Assembly: GCA_949987705.1 (NCBI GenBank)
Contig: OX465282.1
Span: forward strand, 98,258,070 to 98,322,069
Direction of reading: 5' to 3'
Source: Thereva unica
Taxonomy: Eukaryota > Arthropoda > Insecta > Diptera > Therevidae
Length of the DNA: 64,000 nucleotides
Part shown: piece after piece, positions 51,687 through 63,136 of the stretch
Numbering within the stretch: position 1 is the first letter of the stretch
Layout: every line of letters starts with the position of its first letter
The notes under the pieces: model-generated
The model's database searches: none
Told to the model about the DNA's origin: nothing
What the model saw: the letters and a program-made list of their open reading frames with translations, nothing else
Translations under genes and position numbers: made by a program

Positions 51687-54417
51687 GATTAAAATTATTC
51701 TTCGTAACCACGTCATATTCTTCTGTTTTCTATACAGAAGCCCTAATATCAGTAATGAAGCCTCCTCATTAGCCTTCGATGCTATCTCAGAACAAATCTC
51801 CGGATTTTTATCTTCCCACCCGGAGTGTGAAATCATTGTTGCGGGTGATTTCAACGTTCATAATGTCAATTGGCTAAATTACTCAAATGGCACCAGTGTT
51901 TCTGGCAAAGACGCCGAGATATTTGCAGACCTAAATAATTTGCACCAAATCGTGAACTGTGCAACGCGAGTTCCGGACGTTGAAGGTCAAGGAGCCCATC
52001 TGTTTGACCTGTTTCTTACATCTCATCCAACTCGATACTCCGTCGAAGTTAGCTCGCCCCTTGGTAACTCGGATCACAAACTAGTCAGCGCTAATTTCCC
52101 ATATCCATCTTCTACTCCAACCAACGCAGTTCCTAAAAAAACTGTCTGGCACTATGGGAAAGCCAACTGGTTGGGACTTATACGCTTTTTTCAAGCCACA
52201 GACTGTAATTTGTGTTTCCACAGTGCCAGTGCGAACTATGCCGCTTCCTGTATTACTAAAATAATACAGGCAGGAATGTGTTTGTTCATTCCTCATTCTA
52301 CCATATCTATAAAGCTTAGGCCAAATAGATGGTTCAATGGAGAATGTAAGAACGCAATTCAAGCTAAGGAAGCCGCTTATAGAGCGTACAAACATTCCCC
52401 CAACGAGACACTTCGGCGTGAGTATATCAAGTCGAGAAACTCCTGTAATTCCATCATCAGGAAGGTCAAAGCATCATTTGACAACAAATTGAGAAGTAAG
52501 ATCCTTAACACCCACGTAGGCAGCAAAAACTTCTGGTCCTTGGTAACTTCCATCAAGAAGAATTTTACTTCTTCCTCAACCCCTCCATTCATTAATGGAA
52601 AGGAGGTGATAACAGAAAGCAAACCCAAGGCCGATTTACTGGCATCTCTGTTCGCCTCAAATTCTTTGTTACCCTTAGCTGATACGTCACCACCCGTCCT
52701 TGAGCGCAACGCCCATTCAATGGACTGAATCTTCTTCAGAACGCGCGAGGTGTATAAATGTCTCAAAGAGCTCGACGTCAATAAATCCACTGGCCCAGAC
52801 AATATTCCCCCTATGGTACTCAACAAATGTGCCTCACCTTTGGCTAAACCTCTGCGCAAACTTTTCGCCATGTCATATTTCTCCGGAGTTTATCCCAACT
52901 CTTGGAAACTAGCTCATGTTCAGCCCATTCCCAAAAAAGGTGAAGCCAGCGACCCTTTAAACTACCGCCCAATAGCAATAACTTCTGTTCTCTCCAAAGT
53001 TATGGAGACAATAATCAATAGAAGTTTAATGAAATATCTAGAATCTAACCAAATTATTCACGACAGGCAGTACGGCTTTAGACCAAAAAGGTCTACTGGC
53101 GACCTTCTTGTGTGCCTGACTGAACACATCAACCAAAGCATTCATGGCTTCGGTGAGTCTGGTCTGGTTGCTCTGGATATCTCCAAGGCCTTTGACAGAG
53201 TATGGCATCCCGCTCTGCTGTCGAAACTCCAAGCTATTGGTATTGATTCAGTTCTAGGGAACTGGATTGAGAGCTTTCTTTCTGGCCGTTCAATCAAGGT
53301 AGTATTGGATGGCATCGAATCCAACCCCCATTCCATTTCGGCCGGCGTTCCCCAAGGGGCGATTCTCTCGCCTACCCTCTTTCTTATATTTATTAATGAT
53401 CTGCTCTCAATCCCCTCCAATCCACTTCATAGTTTTGCCGATGACGGTACTTTGCGTTACTCATACCCCTTCGACAACACAGGACAAGCAAATGCCAGAC
53501 CTTGTCTCTTAGAACGCGAGCTCATGTCCAACTCTCTTAACGAGGATATCCAACTCATTCTTGAATGGGGCCGCAAGAATCGTGTCGAGTTCAACGAAAC
53601 CAAAACCAAGTACTGTCTATTCTCCAACAAAACCTGCACCAACCTTCCCTCCATTTCAGTGGGCGAGGATATTATAACAGCTGATCCATATCTGAACATC
53701 CTCGGCGTGACTCTATCCAACGATCTGCGATGGAATAATCACATACTGCAAATCACCAAGCAAGCGTATCAATGCCTCGGCTTCCTTAAGAGATGTAAGT
53801 TTCTCCTTCATCCAGCTGCCTTGGCTACAATATACAAGTCCTACATTCGGCCACGCCTTGAATACAACTCGTATATCTGGGCGGGCGCCCCTAAAACCAC
53901 CTTGGCTTGGCTAGACAAGGTGCAAAACCGCGCCATCAAACTCATTGGCGATAACACCCTTTGCATCGATTCTTTAAGCCACCGTAGGAATGTAGCAGCG
54001 CTCAGCAAGTTTTACCGCTATTATCATAGCGACTGCTCCACTGAAATCAAAAACCTCCTGCCTACACGGCAATTTTTTTCCCGCAACACAAGACTAGCCA
54101 ACTCGGCTCACCCCTTCACCCTACAACCCTCCCCTTCACGCACATTACGGTTTAGTAGTTCGTTTTTTAAATAGAACAACTCGATTGTGGAATTCTCTTC
54201 CGCAGTCGGTGTTTCCGAGCTCATATAACATCTCAGAGTTCAGACGCAAGGTTCATCGACATCTACTCATGCACCCTCCAGACCCCTAACCTATCCTATT
54301 ATCTTTCCTTCAGATCAAGCTTACTACTATACGCTGCACCATGACTTGTAAGACATGACGGACTAGTAGTACAAAGGGTGACTCCTAAGCTTCATCTTAC
54401 CACAAAAAAAAAAAAAA
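51687..54417 (+). mobile_element. Jockey-like LINE family copy 2, 5'-truncated
   Basis: Starts inside the endonuclease ([44 protein letters not shown]) and runs through linker and RT to a poly-A tail at about 54402-54417. One in-frame TGA (52726-52728) separates an upstream frame (51940-52728) from a 474-codon frame (52750-54174) with [56 protein letters not shown] and SFADDGTL. The very end is frameshifted in a T-run relative to copy 1. No RNase H. Confidence 0.85.
52750..54174 (+). pseudogene. RT-domain frame of Jockey-like copy 2
   Basis: An open frame of 474 codons holds the whole RT palm with FADD as its catalytic motif, then a thumb with LNILGVTLSNDLRWNNHI, CKFLLHPAALATIYKSYIRPRLEYN and TTLAWLDKVQNRAIKLIGD. 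It is in frame with the preceding endonuclease-linker frame, separated by one TGA. ATG 52750 is internal. The element lacks its 5' end, so no native transcript start is present. Confidence 0.75.
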
Positions 54418-54904
54418 ATTTACTACTCCTCTCAAAATATGATAATGTTATATGATATGTTATACGGGGCCTCGGTAGTCTAGGGGTAAGGCGCCTGACT
54501 GCTATCCCAGAGGTCCCGGGTTCGAATCCCGTCGGTGCCACGGTCCTTCGCCTTTCCCACCTACATATCTTTCCTTCTTTCTTCTTCCCTCTTTGCATTC
54601 CTGATTCCTCCTGTCATAGCCTTCCCTAGTCCTTCCCCGCCCACCAAGCACATGCCATCGGTTGGTTGATGAGATTCAACTCGTTTCAGGAGACATAACA
54701 CTCCAGCGAGTTGTTCTCGATGCCCCGGTGACAGAGTCGCGAAATGGTTGTGAGTAGGTGGAATATAAAAAAATCGCGGCGAGGTTGTGCGAGGTTTCCT
54801 TCTCTTCTCGCTCTCTTCTCTCTATCTTCCGGCTAGAACTGCTGTTCGACATTCTATACGAAAAATAGATTGTCGACAGTACAAAGGGACTTACCCTAAT
54901 AGTA

Positions 54905-56695
54905 CAGTCAATATGCAACGAAAAGAGGCTTGCGCTCCGAAAAATGACAAACCGACATTTGACCTTGAAAGTCGTTAGGGGGGCGTGTCAGGAGCCTACT
55001 GAAAAATTATGAAGGTCGCGGTGCATGCAGATTTTGAGAAATTCAAAAATTTAATAAAAAAATTTTGAAACGCGTTTTTCTCAGAAAGTATAGGTTTTAG
55101 CGAAAAGTTTTTTAAACAAAAAATGTAGAGGTCATTGCGAACTACATTTTTTGTCATTGGAGTGACGTCATCCGACTTGAAATACAAAAAGTAGATGGCG
55201 CTAAAGGATCAAAAAAGTGTTTCTTTGCCATTTTCACTAGGAAAAATTAATTTTTTTACAATAATGTAAATGAGAAAGTTGTTTGTCATAAAATTATCTA
55301 CAACTTTTGTTTAAACAAAATTTTTATAAAACTTACCGTTTTCGAGCTGTAGGCGAAAAAGTGCAACGGAGCATAGTTAACGGTTCTTTTGTTACTTTCG
55401 CCGGGCGAGTCGGCATAGTTTCGACAAAGGACCGGTTTCTAACATCTGCCTAATTCTCTAAGAAGCGTGCGTTTTCAGTTGCTATGCTAGTTTTGGAGAG
55501 TAAGGGCGTCAGAATTGTGCTCTCTGAAAATGAGTTTCTGTTTTGCTTGTGAGAAAAGTGACTTGTGAATGATAAGAACATCGTGATAATCGCATCGGAA
55601 AATTGCTCCATCCAAAATACAATCATGCCTGTCGAACATCACAACGAGTGCCAGGAGGATTATTTAGATCTACGCTGTACTACGGTTCCTGCTGATGGGG
55701 AAGCGAATAACTCGAGAAGGTATTTCTATAGTATTGTTTTTTATTAAAACAATAATGAACAATCGTTTAAAAAAATATATATTCGGCATACACTGCACGT
55801 GTACAAAATTACTAACGGGACAAAATTTGAAACGACGCTGATGTTCATACCTGCGCAGCCCCTTCTTTCACTTTCACCTTACTCACAATAAACGATGGTC
55901 TAATACGTGATTTTCTCAAAGTATTTAAATACTTTTATTTTTGACGTTCAACTATTTTTATATAATAATTAAAAATTAATTTTTCAATCAATACAACTGG
56001 TTTTGTATATAACAAACCATATCAAAGTACAATGATGTCGATAAAAGGTTCATTTTGAAAAAAAAATTACAATTTTAATGCGAAATATACATAAATTCAA
56101 CAAAGTTCAATTTTTTGCTCAAAAAAAGTTTACATTTTTTGATAGTAAAATAAAAAAACAAAAAAAAATGATTAGTGTTCTTTTATTTGAATAAAAAAAA
56201 ATACTACTTTCATGTGAACCGTGCAAGAGCACGGCACGCAATGTACAATTTCTACACTTCCAGCTCGAAAACGGTAAGTTTTATAAAAATTTTGTTTAAA
56301 CAAAAGTTGTAGATAATTTTATGACAAACATCTTTCTCATTTACATTATTGTAAAAAAATTAATTTTTCCTAGTGAAAATGGCAAAGAAACACTTTTTTG
56401 ATCCTTTAGCGCCATCTACTTTTTGTATTTCAAGTCGGATGACGTCACTCCAATGACAAAAAATGTAGTTCGCAATGACCTCTACATTTTTTGTTTAAAA
56501 AACTTTTCGCTAAAACCTATACTTTCTGAGAAAAACGCGTTTCAAAATTTTTTTATTAAATTTTTGAATTTCTCAAAATCTGCATGCACCGCGACTTTCA
56601 TAATTTTTCAGTAGGCTCCTGACACGCCCCCCTAACGACTTTCAAGGTCAAATGTCGATTTGTCATTTTTCGGAGCGCAAATTGCATATTGACTG
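54905..56695. mobile_element. 1.8-kb element with about 440-bp inverted arms, Tc1/mariner-like ends
   Basis: CAGTCAATATGC at 54905 and its complement ending at 56695 are flanked by TA at 54903-54904 and 56696-56697. Arms run 54905-55350 and 56261-56695, nearly identical apart from an 11-bp difference near the tips. The unique centre of about 910 bp has no transposase. The same 63-codon frame appears in both arms only because they are inverted copies. It interrupts SINE copy 2, which gives the empty site. Confidence 0.88.
55565..55747 (+). other. Short open frame in the MITE centre, possible captured exon
   Basis: Sixty codons include MPVEHHNECQEDYLDLRCTT and VPADGEANNSRR, which are more protein-like than the AT-rich surroundings. 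The frame passes a donor-like AG/GTATTT after the RR codons. The 180 bp upstream are relatively GC-rich. I do not recognise the peptide. It could be host sequence picked up by the element or chance. Confidence 0.3.
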
Positions 56696-56879
56696 TAATA
56701 TAAGCCTCTAGTCTGTCATATAAAAAAAAATACAGACGCCGCCGTGCAGATTTCTGTACTGCTCGCAGACGATTGCGAAGTCGATTTTCTCCTCAAATAC
56801 TATCTGCGCGAGCAGGTCTTGTGACGCTTGACAGTGGTTCAGGTTTACTTAAAGGAACCCTATCTTCGTCTCCCTTTGA

Positions 56880-57475
56880 GTGCCTCCCTGTACACTAGGC
56901 ACCTGCTACTCCCCGTAGCGTGAATGTCGTGTTCGCCCTTGCCCTTGTCTCTTACATAGGAGGCATTTAGGACTCTTATTGCAGTCCTTTACAATATGCC
57001 CCTCTCCCCGTATCTCCAGCAAAGCCCCTTCATGTCCTGAGCGCTGGTGCATTTCTAAGCGATATGCCTTACACCAAAATATTTAAAGCGCCTACTTGGT
57101 GCTGTTATCTCCCGTATCCCGCAAACAAACCGGCCAATGCGGACCTTCCTCACCGCGAGTGCCTTTTTATCGATTGGAAAGCTTATTGTGGCCTCCGTCA
57201 ATTTCAGCTTCCCCGCAGCGCATCGCAGACCTCCAACTTGGGGTAATCTCGTCCAGATCCACGATTAAAACGCGGTTAGTGCCTGCCCTACCTCTCCCGC
57301 CACACTGATTGGCGTCTTGATCTTCTGCGTCAGATCCTCCGTCTTTCCCTGGCCAGCTGCCAATTCCATTAGAAGGTCGAGAGCGTTCTCTCCCTTTTCT
57401 GGGGGTTTCATTTCGTTATTTCCCCCTCTATTTCTCTTTAGGGCGCTAAGTGAGGGTTGCACCTCCTCGTTGTTA
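56880..57475 (-). mobile_element. LINE ORF1 (gag) fragment
   Basis: The minus strand reads GGNNEMKPPEKGENALDLLMELA, VGQALTAF, VLIVDLDEITPSW and then GHIVKDCNKSPKCLLCKRQG, a partly kept zinc knuckle. This order is that of R1/LOA-type gag proteins. Several stops and frame changes are present. Confidence 0.6.
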
Positions 57476-57750
57476 TACCGTTAGCGTTTACGGGATTCCA
57501 CAGTTTTCGCTGCACTGTGCGGGCTTTTAGCTTCTCCAACCTTCCTTTTTGCGACGCTTCTTACTTTAGAAGCTTCTGGAGTTATATGTTGTTGTTGTTG
57601 TTTGTTTGTGCTAGTTGTGAGCTAGCGTGGCACTTAGAGGCCTTTTAATGGTCGTGGCCTTTCAGCCATATAACCATGAGTCTTTGATGTACAACTTTTT
57701 TAAATGGCCTTAGTTCTTTTCTTGTGATGAAGAAAAAACTCTCTCTCTTA

Positions 57751-58194
57751 CTACGTTTATAAGCGGAGTTTCCCTCCGGATGGAAGTTTCGATCCGGAGT
57801 GAAACACCGCTTATAAACCGGGAGTGAAAATCCAGAACTTGGATTTTCGCTCCCGAAGAAAAAGCTGGAGTGAAACTTCGATCCCGGTTTATGTTGTGCT
57901 TATAAACGCTGACTGGGAGTGAGAATTTTTTCCGAAGAGGGAAAACTTTGTAAAGAAGAAGCTGGGTGTTTTATTTTGCTACAATAATTTTTTTCTTTGT
58001 TTATTGATATTTTTAAATACATTAAATTAAACATTGGGTTTATATTAGTCTTTGCTATGATTTTGAATTTGAGCTTGGAGCTGTCATCTCAAACCAGAAA
58101 GTATTTTGGATTTACACTCCCATTGCTTATAAACGCATCGGGAGTTTTACTTTGGATTGAAGATCCGGGAGCGAAACTCCGCTTATAAACGTAG
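57751..58194. mobile_element. 444-bp MITE with TA target duplication
   Basis: CTACGTTTATAAGCGGAGTT at 57751 is inverted at the right end (58194), with TA on both sides (57749-57750, 58195-58196). The 22-bp arms are perfect. The body iterates GGAGTGAAA and TTTCGCTCC in both orientations. Confidence 0.85.
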
Positions 58195-58339
58195 TATCTG
58201 TAATCGTCAATCCCAGACTGATGGGCCAGATCAGTAGGGGGTGGTCTTCAATTAGTTTAAGTAAAGTTCGTCCAGACGTTTAGAAGGCAATAAGGCCTAC
58301 TTTGTATGTTCATAAGCTAACAAATTTGAAATTAGTCAT

Positions 58340-58558
58340 TTACCTAGTTTATAGCAGAAAAATTAAATCGATTTAACTCAAAGTTACATCCAAATTTCGA
58401 ATTAGCGTATAAACGGGTATTAAATACATTCTTATAACTATGGCTTAAGCCGAAATATTTCGGTTTAAGCCATAATTCGAATTACCTCGTTTATAGGGTA
58501 AAAAATTTTGGATGATCCATAATTCGAATTATTTTTGGAGTAGCTATAAACTAGGTAA
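58340..58558. mobile_element. 219-bp MITE with 16-bp perfect inverted ends
   Basis: TTACCTAGTTTATAGC at 58340-58355 and its complement at 58543-58558. The body repeats AATTCGAATTA and holds a perfect palindrome around GGCTTAAGCC and CGAAATATTTCG. No ORF. Confidence 0.75.
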
Positions 58559-58576
58559 TTGTCATTGATTAGTGCA

Positions 58577-59251
58577 GGCGCTGGAGGTAGTTAAGTATGC
58601 AAAATATGAGGACCGCATTCTGTTAACAGAGATCCGTTAAGAATAGCTCAAAGAGGAATAATATGGATGTTGCCGGTCAATTTTTGGGTCCAATTTATTT
58701 TACCCCCTCTTTTTTTGTTGGCACCTCTACAGCTCAGGGGGCCGCTTTTTGACGATGGAGTATTTTTTGAAAACGATTAACGCTGTAACATGTTTTTGAA
58801 AATACCTAAAACTTCAAGTATCGATATCTCAAAAACGAAGCGAGATATCGAAAAAAATTATTTTACATTTTCGTTTTATTTAGGGGTGATTCATTCAAAT
58901 TCATAATTAAAATATCAGCACCATGGATGTGGTAGCTGTTATATAACTACAAACTTGAGGAAAATACCTCAAAACGTCAACTTCAAGTGTCGATATCTCG
59001 AAAACTAAGCGTGATATCGAAAAAATTTATTTCATATTTTCGACTTATTTTGCAGTGATTCATCATAATCCATCGTCAAAAAGCGGCCCCCTGAGCTGTA
59101 GAGGGGCCAACAAAAAAAGAGGGGGTAAAAAAAATTGGACCCAAAAATTGACCGGCAACATCCATATTATTCCTCTTTGAGCTATTCTTAACGGATCTCT
59201 GTTAACAGAATGCGGTCCTCATATTTTGCATACTCAACTACCTCCAGCGCC
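58577..59251. mobile_element. 675-bp foldback element with about 190-bp arms
   Basis: The arm starting GGCGCTGGAGGTAG at 58577 is nearly perfectly inverted in the arm ending CTACCTCCAGCGCC at 59251. Each arm contains GGATGTTGCCGGTCAA and AGCTCAGGGGGCCGC or their complements. Between the arms a block of about 55 bp with TCGATATCTC is directly repeated, about 170 bp apart. No ORF. Confidence 0.85.
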
Positions 59252-59683
59252 CGGTCTAGATCAATTAATTAATCACATAATTCAAAAGTTAACAATTAAA
59301 ATTATTGTTATTGTCATTGATCTAAATTTCTCAAAAATTTGAGAACTAGGAAGCTAATAGATCGGTGGGCACCTTTGAATCAGAATTTCGATCAGAGGTC
59401 TAAGAAAAAACAAGGAATTAGAGGAATCATCCCCTGTTACTGATCTAAGCTGAGGACCTGTTTACAGGTCTTTATAGATTTAAACCAGATAGTTTTCACG
59501 AATACAATGTTAGGAGATCCAGATTGATATGGTACTTTTCTTTTCCAGTAGTTTTTCTACATGTCATGGAGATTTGGCCCACTGCTGACACGCCCTGTGA
59601 GAGAGATCTCCTTACTGAGTGCGTCACTTAAAAATTCAATTTGAAGGCAATCCGTATCGTCTAGATTAAAGGATTTATGTCCT

Positions 59684-60130
59684 CTACCGAATACTGCCAA
59701 CTACTCTCTGACACAATGGGAGTCCTGCTGGTCTTGGGTTTATTGGTAGGCTTTGACAAATTGGAGGTTCTCTTTTCTCTATTCTTCTCTCCTTTTCCGT
59801 TAGTTGACTTGGGTCCGATTGATTTCTCTTTTGTTGATAAACAGTTCTGGTTTCGTTTTGTTCCGTCTGAATTTTTTTTAATAGTTGGAGAGACGTTACT
59901 TCGTTGGTCAATTTATGTTCTGGTCTACTGGGATTCTGTTTTTTGATTTGAAAATCCTCCAAGCATCTTTTCTTGAGTAGTTACCTCGTCTCATTATATT
60001 AACCATTTCTTTTTCTCTAAGCCAAATCGGACATGCCTTGTCAAAAGCACCGTGGTTTACATTGCAGTTGGCACAATTGGGCATTTTACTGCTGGAGTTA
60101 TTTGTGTCGCCATCTACATTCGTTCCTTAA
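59684..60130 (-). mobile_element. LINE ORF1 (gag) C-terminal fragment
   Basis: The minus strand from about 60115 to 59960 reads CANCNVNHGAFDKACPIWLREKE, MVNIMRRGNYSRKDAWRI and a basic tail, the last zinc knuckle and tail of Jockey-type gags (compare CANCGGEHPANYSGC at 8960). It continues to 59684 in broken frames. The plus-strand frames here are shadows. Confidence 0.6.
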
Positions 60131-60369
60131 CCATCTTCATGGCCTCCTCTTTTGCCTCCAAAAAGTCGGCTCTGAGGTCGTGGCCGTGGATCACATTGGA
60201 TATGTTGCTTCGCAGTAGCACCGCCGCTATTATACGAAACTATTTCTTATACGCAAAGAAACATGCCAACGGACTTCGAGATGTAACTGCACAATGGCGC
60301 GACTATATATCGGGCACCATTTATGCGTGTTCTTGCCCCTTTAATCAGAAGCCCGGAAAAGCCTGACCA

Positions 60370-61376
60370 AGGACACAATACCAGACATAAAACAAAATTT
60401 TGGAATATGATACTTTTCCCCATCCTAATCGCCGAGGCTAATGTTAGAGGGGTGTGATGCCGGCCACACGGAGTTGCTAGCTAGCCGGATGGGGTCGTGG
60501 GGTGTGTGGCCGGGCCTGTACTTACATGGTTCACCACCTACCTGTATGTCGACGCGAATTCCTATTCACTCTAGTCACGGCAGCCCCTGAAAGATGCCAT
60601 CGTTCTCCGCTTCCATGAACGGTGAAAAGCTATAGAATCCTCACCCTACAAGGATTCGCAACACCTAATACCCCCGAAGAGAAAGTAGACCCGCTCAACC
60701 ATCCAAAAAAAACTATTTACTAATTAATCCACCATTTTGTTTTTTCTTTTTATTTCAGTTACAATTCTCTGGTACATGGTTTAAAAAAACAATTGAAAAA
60801 AAACTTAACCGAAAAGTAACAATATAAGTCGCAGTGTAAGACCAGAATGCAAGGTTAATCAGAAAAATTATCCCAACACCAATCAATCAAACATATTAAT
60901 TTGAAAAAGAATAATGAAAAAAACTTGAATGTGGGAAAATGAAACCATAATTTTCATCATTATTATGAATAAAGCCTATGGACGGTTACTCAAAAGCATA
61001 ATGTGAATTGGAAAAAGAATTAAATCAACCAGTATTAACACACCAGTTACAGATATCCACGATTAAAACTAATCCTCTTATGACGTTCTTAGCAAACAGT
61101 GGTCAGCAATATTGAACGGTTGAAGAGTTTGCTTCTTGTTACTTGAAAATAAATTATGCCTTCCAGGAGCCTATGCCAATGAGGGAAAATTCCGACAGAA
61201 CTGAAGCAATACGCGTATTATTATCTTATTGACAAATAACAACAGCTTCTTATGGATTGTTCTCGTACACACAGGGTCGGCGCTTGGGTTTAATGCGCCC
61301 GGTGCACTATGCCAGTATTCTTCTCTTTTTTTGTTCGCAATGACGGTTCTATAGTATGCCTACCCAAAAAGAAGCT
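60370..61376. other. No gene seen
   Basis: 60400-60690 is GC-rich (GCCGGCCACACGG, GGTGTGTGGCCGGGCC) and may be LINE untranslated sequence. 60700-61370 is AT-rich with no protein-like frame and no terminal repeats. Confidence 0.35.
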
Positions 61377-61610
61377 TCAAAGAGAGTGAACTTCCATCAT
61401 GATTTCACTATTTTCCTCCAGCATCTCTGCCATCCTTTTCATTGTTTCATGAACTTTGAGTTTTTCCGATATATTCTGAATTTTGTAGAGTTTCGCCGAC
61501 CACGACACTTTTCTTCCTCGACGTAGAGTTTTTTTCAATCTTTTTCTTCTGGGCTTGTAGTTCTCCCAGGCAGATGAGCTGTCGCCTTTCATTCCCTAAT
61601 TTAAGACCCT
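61377..61610 (-). mobile_element. LINE ORF2 linker fragment
   Basis: The minus strand reads SSAWENYKPRRKRLKKTLRRGRKVSWSAKLYKIQN, like the R-x-K...AKRxSW linker between endonuclease and RT (compare the 24780-28382 ORF: KSKLNRYKTAIRKAKRTSW). About 70 codons, isolated. Confidence 0.5.
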
Positions 61611-61992
61611 TCTAATATTCCTATTCCGCACTATCAGAGGTAGCAGTGGTTCTCTACTGGCATAGGAGGCAGGGCCGGCTTGGTTGTTTTTTGCGACCGG
61701 TACATTATGTCATATTTCGCGTTCATATTTTGGTCGCAGTGAGGAACAATGGACAAAAGCACCAACACTTAAATATTGATTTTATTTGATATCCAACGTA
61801 AATGCTCCGGGAAAATTATATTGTGTAAATTCTTCCGACGCCGCCCCAAACGAGGGAGTTGTATTCAAGAAGAGGCCGAATGTAGGATTTATAAATAACA
61901 GCACGGGCCGATGGTTCGAGGAGGAACTTGCACCTCTTAAGAAATCCCAAGCACTGGGATGCTTGTTTGGCGATTTGGAATGTGTGGTCATG

Positions 61993-62338
61993 AGTGCGTT
62001 CACTTAGTAGCACAATGTTACATTATGTGACTAATGTAACACAAAGTCGTTCAGTTAAGGTTTTATGTAAAATATTTTTGACGTTGGTAGCACAAAAAAT
62101 CGTTCACTTAGCATCGATGTTATGTCGTTTATGTAACATAAACCGATGAAGCTGTTTTGCTTCCCCAAACGTTGCATTATGACAGTTGAAAGTTGGTCAT
62201 AGTGAATTTGACATTTGTGGCATATCCCAACACATATCGTTCAGTTAAGTTTCGTTACTTAATGTAACAATCTTCCCTTCTCTTTTCTTTTGCTATATTT
62301 TACATTATGTTACATTATGCCACTAACTGAACGCAGCC
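61993..62338. mobile_element. MITE with iterated TTACATTATG words
   Basis: The ends GTGCGTTCACTTAGTAGCAC (61993) and CCACTAACTGAACGCAG (ending about 62338) are imperfectly inverted over about 35 bp. The body repeats GTTACATTATG and TAATGTAAC. It is inserted in the RT-thumb region of the Jockey-like copy, whose residues resume on either side. Confidence 0.75.
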
Positions 62339-62372
62339 CATTCCATCGCAAGTATTTGGCTAATGTCACGCC

Positions 62373-62669
62373 TGTCATGGATCTGGCAATGACCCAAGAG
62401 TAACAGGTTGATCAGTTCGGGGGAAGGAAATAAAACGAGGAGGAAGAAGAAGAGAGGAGGCGATGGCGGTCTACGAACGAAACAACGAAACGTCGCGCCT
62501 AAAGATTTACCGCGAAAATTAATTTACGAGTTATCAATTTTCTTGTCGAATTTATGTTATTTTATTAAATGTTGAATTCATTTTAGTTTTGAGCGAAATA
62601 AATGTCCAGAATGTGAATTTATGTTCATTTCTTTTATTTTTGCGCTATGCGAGGTTTGAGGTTCTGACA
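62373..62669. mobile_element. Solo LTR, 297 bp
   Basis: Starts TGTCATGG and ends CTGACA, with CGCC on both sides (62369-62372, 62670-62673). It splits the Jockey-like RT between the codons of LGV and TLA. AATAAA sites lie inside. No matching second LTR or internal region is present, so it is probably the recombination product of a gypsy-type element. Confidence 0.7.
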
Positions 62670-63136
62670 CGCCTAAGATATGTAGGGAGGAATCGGCCGT
62701 TAGTTCAATTTTACTCACTCTCAAGGATAAAGAGCTGTTGATCTTTTTCTTTGAAATAAGATAGTACTTGGTTTTGGTCGGGTTGAATTCAACACGATTC
62801 TTGCTTCCCCACTCTAGAATGAGTTCAATGTCGTTTTTAATAGAGTTGGACATTAGTTCACGATCATCAAGACAGGACCTGGCATGTGTCTGTCTTGTAT
62901 CGAAGCTGTACGAGTAACGTAGAGTACCGTCGTCAGAGAAGTGGGTTGGAGGGGATTGAAAGAAGGTCATTTATAAAGATAAGAAATAGGGCCGATAATA
63001 AAACTGAACCCTGGAGGACCCCCGCAGAAACGGGGTGAGATTCAGATTTGACGCCATCCGATACTACCTTAATTGAAGGGCCGGAAAGGAATGGTTGGAC
63101 AATAGCTCGACTGTTTAATACTGCGTACACCTCGGA

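Larger units (their letters stand above)
54467..56730 (+). mobile_element. tRNA-derived SINE copy 2, split by a MITE
   Basis: The head (54468-54542) has A box TAGTCTAGGGG and B box GGTTCGAATCC. The body follows copy 1 to about 54900. The last 35 bp (AAGCCTCTAGTCTGTCAT and an A-rich tail) resume at 56698, beyond the MITE 54905-56695. It lies shortly after the poly-A of the Jockey-like copy. Confidence 0.82.
61830..63130 (-). mobile_element. Jockey-like LINE family copy 4 (RT fragment), split by a MITE and a solo LTR
   Basis: On the minus strand, 63130-62940 encodes FLSGPSIKVVSDGVKSE and SAGVLQGSVLLSALFLIFINDLLS. 62960-62674 has FSDDGTLRYSYSF, LILEWGSKNRVEFNPTKTKYYLIS and SLHILGV. Then 62372-62339 reads TLAKYLRWN. 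After the MITE, 61992-61830 continues HDHTFQIAKQASQCLGFLKRCKFLL and SYIRPLLEYNSLVWGG. Both insertions fall exactly between residues contiguous in copy 2. Truncated at both ends. Confidence 0.8.

Noticed and set aside
54996..56614. The same 63-codon frame on opposite strands (54996-55187 and 56423-56614)
   Set aside because: They coincide because the two arms of the MITE are inverted copies. The peptide is AT-driven and not a known protein.
59677..60366. Plus-strand frames of 89 and 104 codons
   Set aside because: The minus strand carries the zinc-knuckle gag motif CANCNVNHGAFDKACP. The plus frames are its shadows.
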